Shown here one piece after another: positions 42,174 through 52,003 of a stretch of 64,000 bases of DNA (position 1 is its first letter; every line of letters starts with the position of its first letter). Both the position numbers and the translations under genes were made by a program. The notes below the pieces were generated by a model. It was not told where the DNA came from. It did not search any database and saw only the letters and a list, made by a program, of their open reading frames with translations. Location of the stretch: NCBI GenBank assembly GCA_029378245.1, contig JARKIF010000002.1, forward strand, positions 3,472,001 through 3,536,000, written 5' to 3'. This stretch comes from Roridomyces roridus (taxonomy: Eukaryota > Basidiomycota > Agaricomycetes > Agaricales > Mycenaceae).

Positions 42174-44563
42174 ATGGCAGATGTTGAAATAGTGAAGCTG
42201 TGAGTTATATCATATATGTGGCACATTGCGTTTCTGATCCGCATACTGGCAGGACCGGCCCGCTGGTATCTTGATTCCCCATATATGCTGTCCAACGCTC
42301 ATCAAGCCTATATAGGAGGCTATACATAGTGCTGCCGGGAGCCAGAGTCGGCTCGAGTCGAGTTGGGCTCGAGCTGATTGTATTGCCTAATTGGGTGCCT
42401 CGAGCTCGGCTCGACTCGAGCCGACTCCGCCAGATCAGGAACAGTCCCGAATGGCAGGCTGCGGCCTTGTGCGTCGTTGCCACCATCTCCTGCCGTTGTC
42501 AAGCAATATCACTGAGCTACAGAAATGAGACCCGTCCTTTGTCCGTCCTTCCACAGCACAAAATTACCTTGCCAGACAACATGGTGTTGAGAAATAGCAT
42601 TCCTAGCAAGAACTGAGTTTCCTTCGGCCCAATTTTACCCAGGAAAGTGTTGAGAAGATGCTCATCCCAATTGGGACATGACTTCAGAGCTGCCTCGAGC
42701 TGAGCTCGCATCAGCTCGAGTTGCACCGAGCTTGATTGCCCATCAGCTCGAGCCAACTCTAACTCGGCTCGCGGCAGCACTAGCTATACAACTTTAGTAG
42801 CGTTAGGCGTCTGATGGCGCCTAACAATCTCGTTGATGCCTAACCTTGGCAAGCCGCCTATCCTTGGCATGTCCTTGGCTGTCTACTACCATGACTGTAT
42901 GTCTGCCTCTCATGGTGGATTCTGAGTCCTTCCATTCACAGACAAAAATGGGGGGGAGAGGACTGATTTGGGGGCCACTCAAATATATCCCCAACCTAAC
43001 CTAACAGAGTCTAACCGCCACTCACGGTGGATTCTGAGTTCTTCGTTCACTGGCGAAAAAAGGGGGGAAACACTGATTTGGGGCCACTCAAGTGTCTTGC
43101 CCAACCCAACCTAACAGAGTCTAACCGCCACTCACAGTGGATTCTGAGTCTTCAAAAACTCTTGGCAGTTGATGGACAGGCTGAAAATCACATGGCAACC
43201 GGAAAATGTTAGGCATCAAAGAATGATCGTTAGGCGTGATGACGCCTAACGCTACTAAAACTGTCGTGCCTCCCTATATAGCTCGTTGTGCTCATATTGG
43301 GTTGCTTTCTTTTTGGCGCCCTTTCCGTTCAATTGTGTAAAGCTTCTTCGCTTCAAGTTCTTCTCTTCATCTGACCGAATGTCTTAGACTTCTACTACCA
43401 GGCTTTCCCGGGCGATAGGATGTGGGTAAAAAGCCTGGTTTATGCGATATACACCCTCGAGTTCGTTATGACGATGACAATGATTGATACCGCCTTCGCA
43501 CAATTTGTGTATGGTTTCGCCAATCCTTCGTCCGTTACCAAGGTCCCTATCGCCGGGATCATGGTACCGATTGTTGGAGGCCTAGGTAAATGACTGTGTT
43601 CATCCCCTTGAATCAAAAGCATTCATATTTATTCAGTCGGATTTGTGTCTCAATCGTTCTATGCGTACCGCATTTATATGCTTTCTGGAGCCATCGTGAT
43701 CCCCGGTACTATCATAGCTGTGAGAGCTTGCTGCTCTTTCGTGCTCACTGTTCAATGTGCCACAGATCTCGTTGACCAGCAGTGCGAGTGCACTCATATC
43801 CAGCGTACTCAACTCCAAAAGTGCGCGGATTTATTTTCTTGAGCCAACTTACTGACCGTATCGAGGCGATACACTATTATTCAAGCAAAGCGAACGAGTG
43901 GCTTCGGCGGTGAGATTCGCTCATGATCCTCTTTGAGTCCTCTGATTTAGATCCTTGACTCCTCATGCAGGTCTGGTGCGGGGCATCCGCATCGTGTGAC
44001 ATTTTGATCGCCATTTGTATGACCTACTGTGTAAGTGCACATTTGTTTTGAAGGTTACATTTCTGACTTGAATTCAAGTTGACCAAGAGTGGTGCTACGG
44101 CAATTCGTCAAACCCATGCTGTTATCTCCAGGCTCACCAGGTTGATCATAGAGACCGGGATCCTGACTGGTATTGTCCCGCAATAAATTCAACCGAGAGA
44201 GATCACTCAATTAACTTTTCAGCCCTTGTAGCCACCACGACACTGGTCCTCTTCATTGCCTTTCCACAAACCGTCTATTATTCTGTCGGCGCCGGTATCC
44301 TGCCGACGTTGTACGCCAACACAGTGCTGCTAATCTTGAACTCACGGATCAAGATTGTCGGCGGTCGTGGAACGAACAACCCAGACGAAATGCTGTCCCT
44401 CTCTTCCCCCACCTTGTCTTATGCTGCCCGACCGAATCCCAACACCGAGCAAGCAGCCATCGTCACAATCCCTCATCATGGATTGTCCGAAACAGATTTG
44501 CACGATGTGGAGATGAAGGTCATGAGTGTGCGTGCTGAATGCAATCTTTCTGAGCTGTTCTGA
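42174..44563 (+). CDS. DUF6534-type seven-helix membrane protein
   Basis: Ten exons join perfectly in phase: 42174-42199, 42253-42265, 43282-43336, 43388-43585, 43637-43719, 43766-43820, 43866-43909, 43971-44030, 44079-44169 and 44223-44563, giving 321 aa. Features: N-terminal KLTGPLLVVLILGCFLFG, YFYYQAFPGDRMWVKSLVY, LVGFVSQSFYAYRIYMLSG, VWCGASASCDILIAICMTY, TRLIIETGILTALVATTTLV, and YANTVLLILNSR, which is the basidiomycete DUF6534 signature. The C-terminal 75 residues are cytosolic-type. Function is unknown. Intron 2 (42266-43281) is 1016 nt because it contains two terminal-inverted-repeat elements; all other introns are 43-61 nt. The phase match across all nine introns argues that the gene is intact. 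Confidence 0.88.
42327..42782. mobile_element. hAT-like MITE inside intron 2 of the DUF6534 gene
   Basis: Ends are TAGTGCTGCCGGGAGCC on the left and, inverted, TAGTGCTGCCGCGAGCC on the right. Perfect 8-bp direct repeats GCTATACA flank it at 42319-42326 and 42783-42790. It is 456 bp with no coding capacity and is rich in CTCGAG-containing palindromes. The 8-bp duplication points to the hAT superfamily. Its ends differ from those of the element at 11358, so it is a separate family. Confidence 0.87.
42793..43260. mobile_element. Second TIR element inside the same intron
   Basis: Left end TTTAGTAGCGTTAGGCGTC; the inverted right end has TTTTAGTAGCGTTAGGCGTC. The inverted match is about 50 bp long with gaps, including the further blocks CGCCTAAC and TTGATGCCTAAC. 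The target duplication is unclear; AACT may be repeated on both sides. The interior holds a 110-bp tandem repeat. It starts within 10 bp of the preceding MITE's right flank. Confidence 0.75.
42914..43150. repeat. Tandem repeat of about 110 bp, two copies plus
   Basis: Units begin GGTGGATTCTGAGT at 42914 and 43026, and a partial third begins AGTGGATTCTGAGT at 43136. Each unit contains a G-run, GATTTGGGG, CCACTCAA and CCAACCTAACAGAGTCTAAC-like blocks. It lies inside the TIR element at 42793-43260. Confidence 0.8.
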
Positions 44564-46438
44564 ATCTGGAGTAGGGTCACGCGAATGATGCCAGAGCCGT
44601 CTAGGAAACGTTGTCATTCAGAATCACTTCCCGGATGATAATCATTGTATATATTATTATCCGTTCTTTAAGATTATAGCACCGTTTTATTTAGACCATC
44701 CCCATATATTCGTCTCATTCCACCACCCTCTCCTCTCGAAGGGCAGATTGTAATTCAAAGCTGTTTAACTTCGGTTCAACTCCCACAGCGGTGGATACCA
44801 TTTCAAGTACCAAAAAATCAACAGCTGTGATATCTCCATTGGAAGGCTGCCGTATTGTGGAGGCAGTCAACACTAGAGGGTCGGCCAGACAGAACCAAGA
44901 GAAGCCCAAGAATGACAGAACAATAGTGTGGTCATTCAAGAGAGCCACTATGGAAGTACATGGTGGTCAAGACCAAGAAGAGAAGATATCTATCAGTAAG
45001 GTAAACAGTCACAATCAATGTGTAACGTATATGGAATGGTGATGTAAATAAGATAAGATAAGTAAATGGGAATATAGGATAAGATCAGATAAGATCAGGA
45101 ACATCCAGCATGATCGGACTAGATGTCATGTAAGTAGTAAGTGCCAGACTTACATCCATCCACCCTTTCCTTTTTCCTCTCACTCTCATCGTCCACTGTT
45201 GCAACTCTGGCATGCTGTCTACTACTTCCTAAGCTCTCCGTTTTCTATCATATATCTGCCAAATTCTCGACAGATCGCAGTCGAAGGCCGCCGCAAGCCA
45301 CGTCTCCCTCCGGCAGATTATTTACTGTTAAACGGCTTATATTTAAGGGACGAGCGCCCAGTGCCGGGTACGACTCCCCGCCCCCTTATTCTGCCCTGAA
45401 AATACTGGTCGCTGCCCTCCACTCGGAGCTCCGGGTGCTTCTTTGCTCGAACCTCTGCTCCTGGTGTCACGCCGTAGTCAAGCCGTACTGGAGTCTGGAC
45501 CAAACTCTCAACGTGCTCCTTGGTGATTCGACGCAGGATCCACATTCTTCAACGTTTGGCAACTCTCGAGGGTCCGCCGCTGAACGCACGTTGTCCGGCT
45601 TCGGGCTGGTCTCCGCCGCAGCGACCTCGTGCCATCGTTCTCACAACGATGCCCTGCCACTATCAGCATGTCCACTCAATCTTGCTCTGGGGATTCATCC
45701 AATCTTGGGTTTCTCTCTGCGAGTGTGCCAGATCAATTCCAACCAACCTAAGTATATCCTCGGCTTTCCCTCCGTTTTGTTTCGACTTTCTCGCCGCAGT
45801 CCATCCTTTGTCCTGTATTCTCATACAAGTGGCTTGAATTCTCAATGGCAAAGTTATCCGTGTCGCTGTAGATCTCGGGTCTCCTGATAGCCAACCGACC
45901 GGGCTGGTTCAAGATCAATCATCACTTTGAATTGAATTGAAATCCTCGACAATACCGTCCGCTTTCATCCACGATGCATCGTCTCCGCCCTGCTAAATTA
46001 CTCTCCCCCTTTCACTCTTCGTACAGGCCCAAGCCCTCCCCTTTCTCCAAACACCCGCTGCTGGTGACGTTCATGTTGATCTACCCTTCAACCAGTTCAA
46101 ATCATTTTCCCCACTGACTGCGTTCCAATTCCTTCTTGCAAACTGTGTGTAGTACTTGAAAATGATTATGTTCTAATTGAAGTCCCCTTGCCGGAGCGGA
46201 GCGAAAGCATGCCTTGTGCTCTCAAATTTTGATGCTTCGCCATGGACAAGATTTTCCCGTGGACGAAAGCCTCAATAAAACATAATCTGTGGCACCCCGT
46301 CCCAAGCGAGCCGGTCAATTTATTATTTCCCTCGCGTTTCTACACGATGAAAGGGCGAGACGGGGGGAGCTTCTTCATCACACAACGACTGCAATTCTAT
46401 GGCGGTCAAGATCTGAATCGCTGACACCTCTTGGTTCT
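44564..46438. other. Gap: no gene recognised
   Basis: 1.9 kb. It contains short GATAA/GATCA-type repeats around 45050-45100 and a plus-strand stretch 45141-45887 with weak coding character but no recognisable motif. A GGTTCAACTCC match to a Pol III B box near 44769 has no partner structure. Confidence 0.35.
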
Positions 46439-47215
46439 TCAGACAATTTGCAGGTAGTTTGATGGTGCGACTGTAAAGGCAAAAACGTTGAATAAAGATT
46501 GGGAGATAAAGAAGAAGAGGGTACGCACTGCCACTCTCCCCGTCGGCCCTTTTCACCTGCCACCATTTGCCCTGCTTGTCGACAATATCGAGAATCGCGC
46601 CTTTGCTGAACGATATCTCGTTTGGGTCGTCTGGGGAGGCGGTGTCTGCGGGGAAAGGTCGGTCAGCGCATCGTCCGCAGTAGAACCGAAAGAAAGACTG
46701 ACATGCGTACAGGGCCTTTGCCTTGTATGGATAATTCTCCAGTGGCGCGTCCTGGCCACCACCGGGTGACACACCGCCTTCGCCGAGGTGTGTGGCATCG
46801 GGTTGACGCAGGTCGTCACTTCGGCGCTTTAATCGAAGTTCTTGATCTAGAGATGCCGCTCCATCCGATTCGTCGCCCGAATTCCGACGAGACTCGTCAA
46901 TTAAACCATCGCCCCTATGAATGGCCCTCAAGCTTGAATTGCTTGCACTTGCGGATTGTTTGTTTAATATTGAGCGCGATTCACGTTGTTCAGATTCATT
47001 GGCCAGTCCCAAGCCTCGGAATATGGCTCTCACAATTGAATTGTCAGACCTGTTTGGGCTGTAAGTACATGTTCGACTTTGAATTAAGTGCACGACGTAC
47101 CCCGGGCGCTCGGGATTTCTCGTAGACGGAACAGAGTTCCCGATGGAATTTCAAATGGAGTCGTCATCCCATGAGAGACGGGTATTCTCACCCAGAGCAC
47201 CCGTCTCCTTATGAA
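46439..47215 (-). pseudogene. SH3-domain (Sho1-like) gene tail, copy A
   Basis: Reading on the minus strand, a serine-rich linker ([38 protein letters not shown]) leads into an SH3 domain assembled from three short exons: YKAKALYA, then [20 protein letters not shown] with GKWWQVKRADGESG, then IAPSNYLQIV and the stop at 46439. The SH3 sequence resembles the C-terminal domain of the osmosensor Sho1, which binds the MAPKK Pbs2. The four membrane helices that precede the SH3 in Sho1 are absent, and no start codon is evident, so this is probably a gene fragment. A near-identical fragment is copy B at 54838-56090. Confidence 0.6.
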
Positions 47216-47270
47216 GGCCGGGTCTATTCCGAGTCAGTTATGGTATGAGCCAAAGAGGTCACCTACGCTT

Positions 47271-48010
47271 CAACGGCAATATCCAACTCTACTGTACGAA
47301 GTATCGTAGGCACAAGAGCTTCAAGAGTGTGGTCCGTCGCACGAAGGAAGGCCTTGGCAGGAATATCGCAGAGCGAGGACTAAAATTGCTATGAGGAATG
47401 GATCCGATAAATAAAGACGGCACTCACCTGCGTAACAATTGAACAGCTCGACGAAAACATTCATACCAGGGCTGAAGACGACAGGTATCAACACCTATTA
47501 TTCCGAACCAACTCGACATCCCCGAGAGAATCCTATCGGCGAACGAATCAACTCCATCGTAATCAAAAGGAGCTTGCGATTCCAGCGGTACATCGGATGG
47601 CATGGCGTCCAAGTCGAGGTCTGTGAGAATCCGGACAAGCTTCAAGCATAATTTCTTGGCCACGTCGCCATGAACGGCTCCCGTGTCCATCCAGAACCCG
47701 GGCAAGTCGAGGATTCCAGTGAGATATCGAACACAGAGTGCACCAGGAAACGAAGTGACTATTCTTGTCGGCTGTGAGTTTTGTTCTTCCACAGAAAGTA
47801 TCACTTACTCGCAGTCGTGTGCTATCAAGAGACGCTCAATGACACTGAGGCCACCATCGTCCATGACGCAGCTAGCTAGCTGCGAGATGGGTACCGAGTC
47901 CATAATGTCGGGGAGGCTCGTGTTCGCCAAGGCGGTCTCCGCGAAATTGCACCAAAAGGTCCAATCTTCACTCGGATTGTCATTGGGGCGTTTCCAAAAG
48001 TTGGAAACGC
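47271..48010 (-). pseudogene. Truncated, frameshifted copy A of the gene at 56112-57366
   Basis: Homologous to exons 2 to 4 of the intact gene at 56112-57366 and includes the same introns. Retained segments are SLPDIMDSVPISQLA, GGLSVIERLLIAHDCE and LPGFWMDTGAVHGDVAKKLC. Similarity stops abruptly at about 48008, inside exon 2, so the N-terminal 130 residues are missing. The last exon has lost one G in CCTTGGGCAGG (here CCTTGGCAGG near 47356), which shifts the frame. Non-functional by both criteria. Confidence 0.8.
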
Positions 48011-48031
48011 GGGACGAACAACTCTGACGAG

Positions 48032-48200
48032 ATGACAGTCCTCTCGTCTTTAACCTTCTCTTGTGCTGCCCGACCGACTCCCAACGCCGAGCAAGCAGCG
48101 GTCGTCACAATCCCGAATCATGATGGATTGTCCGAAACAGATTTGTGTGACAAGGTGGAAATGAAGGTCACGAGCGTGCGTGGTGAATACAATATCTGTC
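48032..48200 (+). pseudogene. Stray fragment of a DUF6534 gene 3' end
   Basis: The translation AARPTPNAEQAAVVTIPNHD and GLSETDLCDKVEMKVTSVRG closely matches the C-terminus of the gene at 42174-44563 (AARPNPNTEQAAIVTIPHHG; GLSETDLHDVEMKVMSVRA). Nothing upstream of this tail is present. It abuts the truncation point of copy A, in the opposite orientation to it. A GGAA-type tandem run follows at about 48208-48226. Confidence 0.75.
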
Positions 48201-48558
48201 TGAAGGAAGGAAGGAAGGAAGGAATTAACCGGCACAAGGTCCCGCATCGGAACGGCCGGGGCCCGCACTACATACACAAGACGTCTGAGTGTATGCTACG
48301 GATGTACCTAATCTCCACCGTTGTGAACTAGCCTGAATCTAATCTACCACTCCCTCTGCGTGCGCCGCAACAGTGAAACCCCCATTCATCAATTGCCATC
48401 CGCAGGCAGGATAAAATGATGAGTCTTGACCGAGATCAGCCCGGAGTCCTCACCTTCATCCAGAGAGCGATATCCAAAAGACCAGACCGTCGCGCAGCTT
48501 CAACGTGGTACACGAAACGATCATATTCAAACACTGGGTATACAGTCCTGCCGACCGA
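48201..48558 (-). other. Gap: probable 3' UTR of LINE 2
   Basis: This stretch follows the ORF2 stop of the minus-strand LINE. No gene is seen. The exact 3' end of the element is not identifiable, since no clear tail or target duplication was found. Confidence 0.35.
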
Positions 48559-51500
48559 CTAGCTGACGGTCGAATGCTCTGACGCTACCCACATCTCCCT
48601 CGTATCGAATATGCTTTGCACATCCACCAGGAACTTTGCCACCCTAGTAGTCACCTCACGGTCCAGGAGGAGATCACCAAAGAATTCTTTGGCGGACCGA
48701 GTGACTGCCAAGTGGCGTAGTCGTGGTTGCATGGCAAAGACATCCCGAAGGAAATCCGCCCTCAACGGGGTCAGGCCAACGTGGGCTGTGCAGACCAGAG
48801 CGGCATGAGCCCCGTCTTCCACCTCTCCGAGGCAGAACCGACAGCGACGCCATGCCCGAGGAATCTCATACTTCCTATTTCGAGCCGGGTACCTCAGCGC
48901 AACGACAGCGAGGTTGTGGTCCTCTAGCAGGAACCGAGTAAACGTCTTCCTGAGGGGCACGCTGACGATGCGAAGGTAGTCACGAAATCGCAGCACCACC
49001 GGCTTTCTCCTTCCATCCGTGTCCATCTCCAATCGCTCGCGGAGGAGGTAGGTTCGCTCCGACCTATCGAGCTCCCCTTGCACAGTAGCATTGCAAGACT
49101 GGCGAACCTGGACGATGACATCGTCGATGGACTCTGCGCAGCGCAACTGTGTCGGGGTACAGATAACAGGGATGGGAAGGGAAGCGAGAACGGCACGTAA
49201 GTCGGACGCCCAGGACATACGTCCAGACTCCGACAGCTCCAGAGAGGAAGTGTATGCCAATTTAGCATCGTAGTCCTCCGGGAGCGATGCCCAATATTTT
49301 GCGTGGTGTAGAGCAAGGATGACCCGGCGGTATCTGATAGGAAGTAACCCAGTTTCGGAAAAAAGGATGGCCCGCATACAACGTGGAGTCAGCCCGAGAA
49401 GTCGCCGCAAGTAGCGTTTCTGCGGCTTCTCCAGCTTTGCAGTGAGGCGCGGCGTAACGTCCGGCGAGACCTCACAGCCCGATATCAGATGGGGATCGAC
49501 GCGCGCCATGTACAGTTGCACACCCTCCTTTGGCGGCAGCGTCCCAATCATCGAGTCCACGGTAAACGAGGCATGGGCCACTCCTTGAGCTTTTGACGTC
49601 TTGGTCTCGTAGTGTTTTTGAAATAGGCTGCGGGTTGTTGAGGTAAACCAGATACCAACGAACTTGTACTCTGGTACAAGGGCGACGAGCTTTCCGTTGA
49701 CAAACATGGACGGCGCTCTTCGGGGTAGGGGACCGAAGACCATCCACTTCGTCTTGTCTACGCTGATCACCATTGAGTTGGCCTGGCACCAAGAAGCGAA
49801 GGAGTCGAGGCGTCACTGTAGTCCAGCTGCAGTGGTAGAGAAGAGGGCAACATCGTCGGCGTGTTCGATATGGGACATGGCCACATTGGATAGCTGTATA
49901 TCATCGTGGTCGGCCGGGAACCACTTGGCTAGATCGCCGAAGTAGACATTCCATAAGCCGGGAGAAGCCGAATCACCCGTCAGGACTCCAATCAATGATT
50001 TGAAGCCCTCCGAGTACGCCCCACCATGCTTCACGATATACAACATCCGAGCGTAAATCATACGCAGCCAATCGAACAGTGGGCCCGATACGCCACTGCG
50101 GTACAGCTTCGCCCAGAGAGTCGGGAGATCGGTGGAAGGGAAGGCGTTTTTCAGGTCGACAAAAGCCACATACAGCGGCTTTCCCTGGGACCAGGCCTTC
50201 TCGATGGCGCATCGGAGGATAAACGGGTTGTTATTGGTGCGATATCCTTTTCGGAACCCGTTCTGCGAGTTCGGTATCAGCTGCTTGTACTCAGCCCACT
50301 CTTTTAGCCGTCCATCGATGAGAAGGGTCAACATCTTCAACAGGCAGCACTCGAGACCGACGAGGCGATACGACTCTGGGTCGGTCCCTGTCTTCCCTTG
50401 CTTTAGAATCCCGACCAGAATAGTAGTCAGCCACATCCGCGGGGCGTCGCGCGCGGAGATGCAGGCCTAATAAGTCAAAATTAGCCCGTGTGCGTCGTCG
50501 ACACCGACTATTCAACAACTCGCCTGGAATAACTGCAGGAGAATGTCGTTTGGTATCTGGAGAATTTTCCGGTACGACACTCGATCTGCGCCAGAAGCAC
50601 TTCTGATATTGCGCTTCCGTATATGCAGCTTCACCCGCTCAATGTCCTCAATCGTAAACGGTCGCGAGAAGGTCGCATTTGGTGTCGTGTCCGGTGTAGT
50701 CGCCGGCAGCCAGTCGCTCAGATTGCGATGCCTCTCCCGCTCGTCCCTATCGAAGTCCTCCGGTACAATCTCGGGAGGATTCAATCGCTTGTCAAAGACC
50801 TCTTTCAGTTCATCCGCCGACACTTGTGGAGTTCTGTTCTTCGGGTCCGTCCATCCTCGTATTAAAGACCAGAATTCTTTGTTTGACGTAACGTTCAGCA
50901 GCGTCTGCAGGTTCTCGCACTGCAGCTCGCGTTCCTTCTCCCTCCCCCGATGCGATGGCGGGTCAGGCTCCAAGTCAGCATCCCCCACCGTGACCGCCAC
51001 CTTTTTTGGGGGCGATTCCTCTGGCACCAAAGTAGAAACCTTCGCTTCATCCTCCGACACATGAACCACTTCATCCGCAGGGCGGGGAACATCAGGTAGA
51101 ACAGCAGGGGGCATGCTATGATTGCCTGCCGCCTTTCTGGCAAGATCGCGCGCATCTCTCGAGTGGTTATTTTTGTCCGGTGCAGGAGAATGTCGAAAAA
51201 TCACCCCAGCAGACCTGTTCCTTATCAACTCAGCAGTCGCTTTGATGATATCGGCGTTCTTGCAGGGCCATCCCTCCGTGTAGTATGACCCCGTCCAGTA
51301 ACAGAAGGTGCGGATCACGGCTAGCGAAGGGGTGTAAATGACCAATGTACGATCTTCAGGTGCCATAAGCAAGGCGAGCGTAACGGCATACAACGCCGCT
51401 CTTGCCTCGGTCTGTCCGCCCGGCGTGGACGAGCCCTTGTTGTTGCGATGGTTCGGCCCCCAATAGATCCCGCACCCTGCCCTGGCATTCACCTTGCCGG

Positions 51501-51998
51501 TGCATTGACATCTCCAGCGCCGTAACATGGTTTTCGTGGGTTCGCCGTGCAGAAGGTGGTTGCTTCATCGAGCCTTTCATCAGGGCTGACGTCCGTCCAT
51601 GCAGTCCAATGTTGCTTCCCTTCGGGGAGAAGGTACGAGCCAATGACGAAGAAAGTGTCGAAATCAAGAACGAGAAGATCGGCGGCACAGAGATGGCGGC
51701 AAACTGTAAACGGGATGGAGGCTTTGATGACAGCCACTACACCTCCCTGCTGCGGAACCATGCCCGGACCATCTGGTCGAGACATAGCGACAATGACATA
51801 GCCAGGCGGGAGCGGTAGCGAGTCCTCTTCTCCGGGCCTGAGCCAGGTTTCCTGGAAGATAGTAATATCATTCGCAAGAATCTTTGCACGGAAGTCAAGG
51901 GTGGAAATTTTGAGGGCAAGATTGCCTCGTATATTCCACGACGTAATACTAACACTTAATGTACAAGGTAAGAACGAGTAAAGTCTGTGATGAGGCAA
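48559..51998 (-). pseudogene. LINE 2 ORF2: broken endonuclease-RNaseH-like-RT
   Basis: The endonuclease part (from 51998) has SWNIRG, FQETWLRPG and GDVNA, then runs into a stop near 51489; the half with the SDH motif is missing. An overlapping frame (51528-50512) holds the RNase H-like part (NARAGCGIYWGPN, TEARAALYAV, VIYTPSLAVI) and the RT start. After a 57-nt intron-like insertion (50523-50467) RT continues with NGFRKGYRTNNNPFIL, AFVDLKNAFPSTD, LTGDSASPGLWN and HIEHADDVALFS. A TGA at about 49816 interrupts TTAAGLQ-RLDSFASW, most simply a CGA to TGA change. The frame then runs to 48559 with zinc knuckle CRFCLGEVEDGAHAALVC. Expected catalytic acids in the RNase H-like part read RAA and TPS. 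Confidence 0.85.
50467..50523 (-). other. Possible GC-AG intron within the LINE 2 RT domain
   Basis: A 57-nt insertion separates LLQLFQ from ACISARDAP. Its borders are GCGAGT at the 5' side and TTATTAG at the 3' side, with CTAAT and TTGAC branch-like motifs 10-20 nt before the end. It contains in-frame stops. Removing it gives an uninterrupted RT segment aligned with LINE 1, which has no insertion here. Confidence 0.6.
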
Positions 51999-52003
51999 AT
52001 AAT

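Noticed and set aside
44760..44785. Pol III B-box-like GGTTCAACTCC, possible SINE or tRNA
   Set aside because: No A box at the right distance and no cloverleaf pairing could be drawn.
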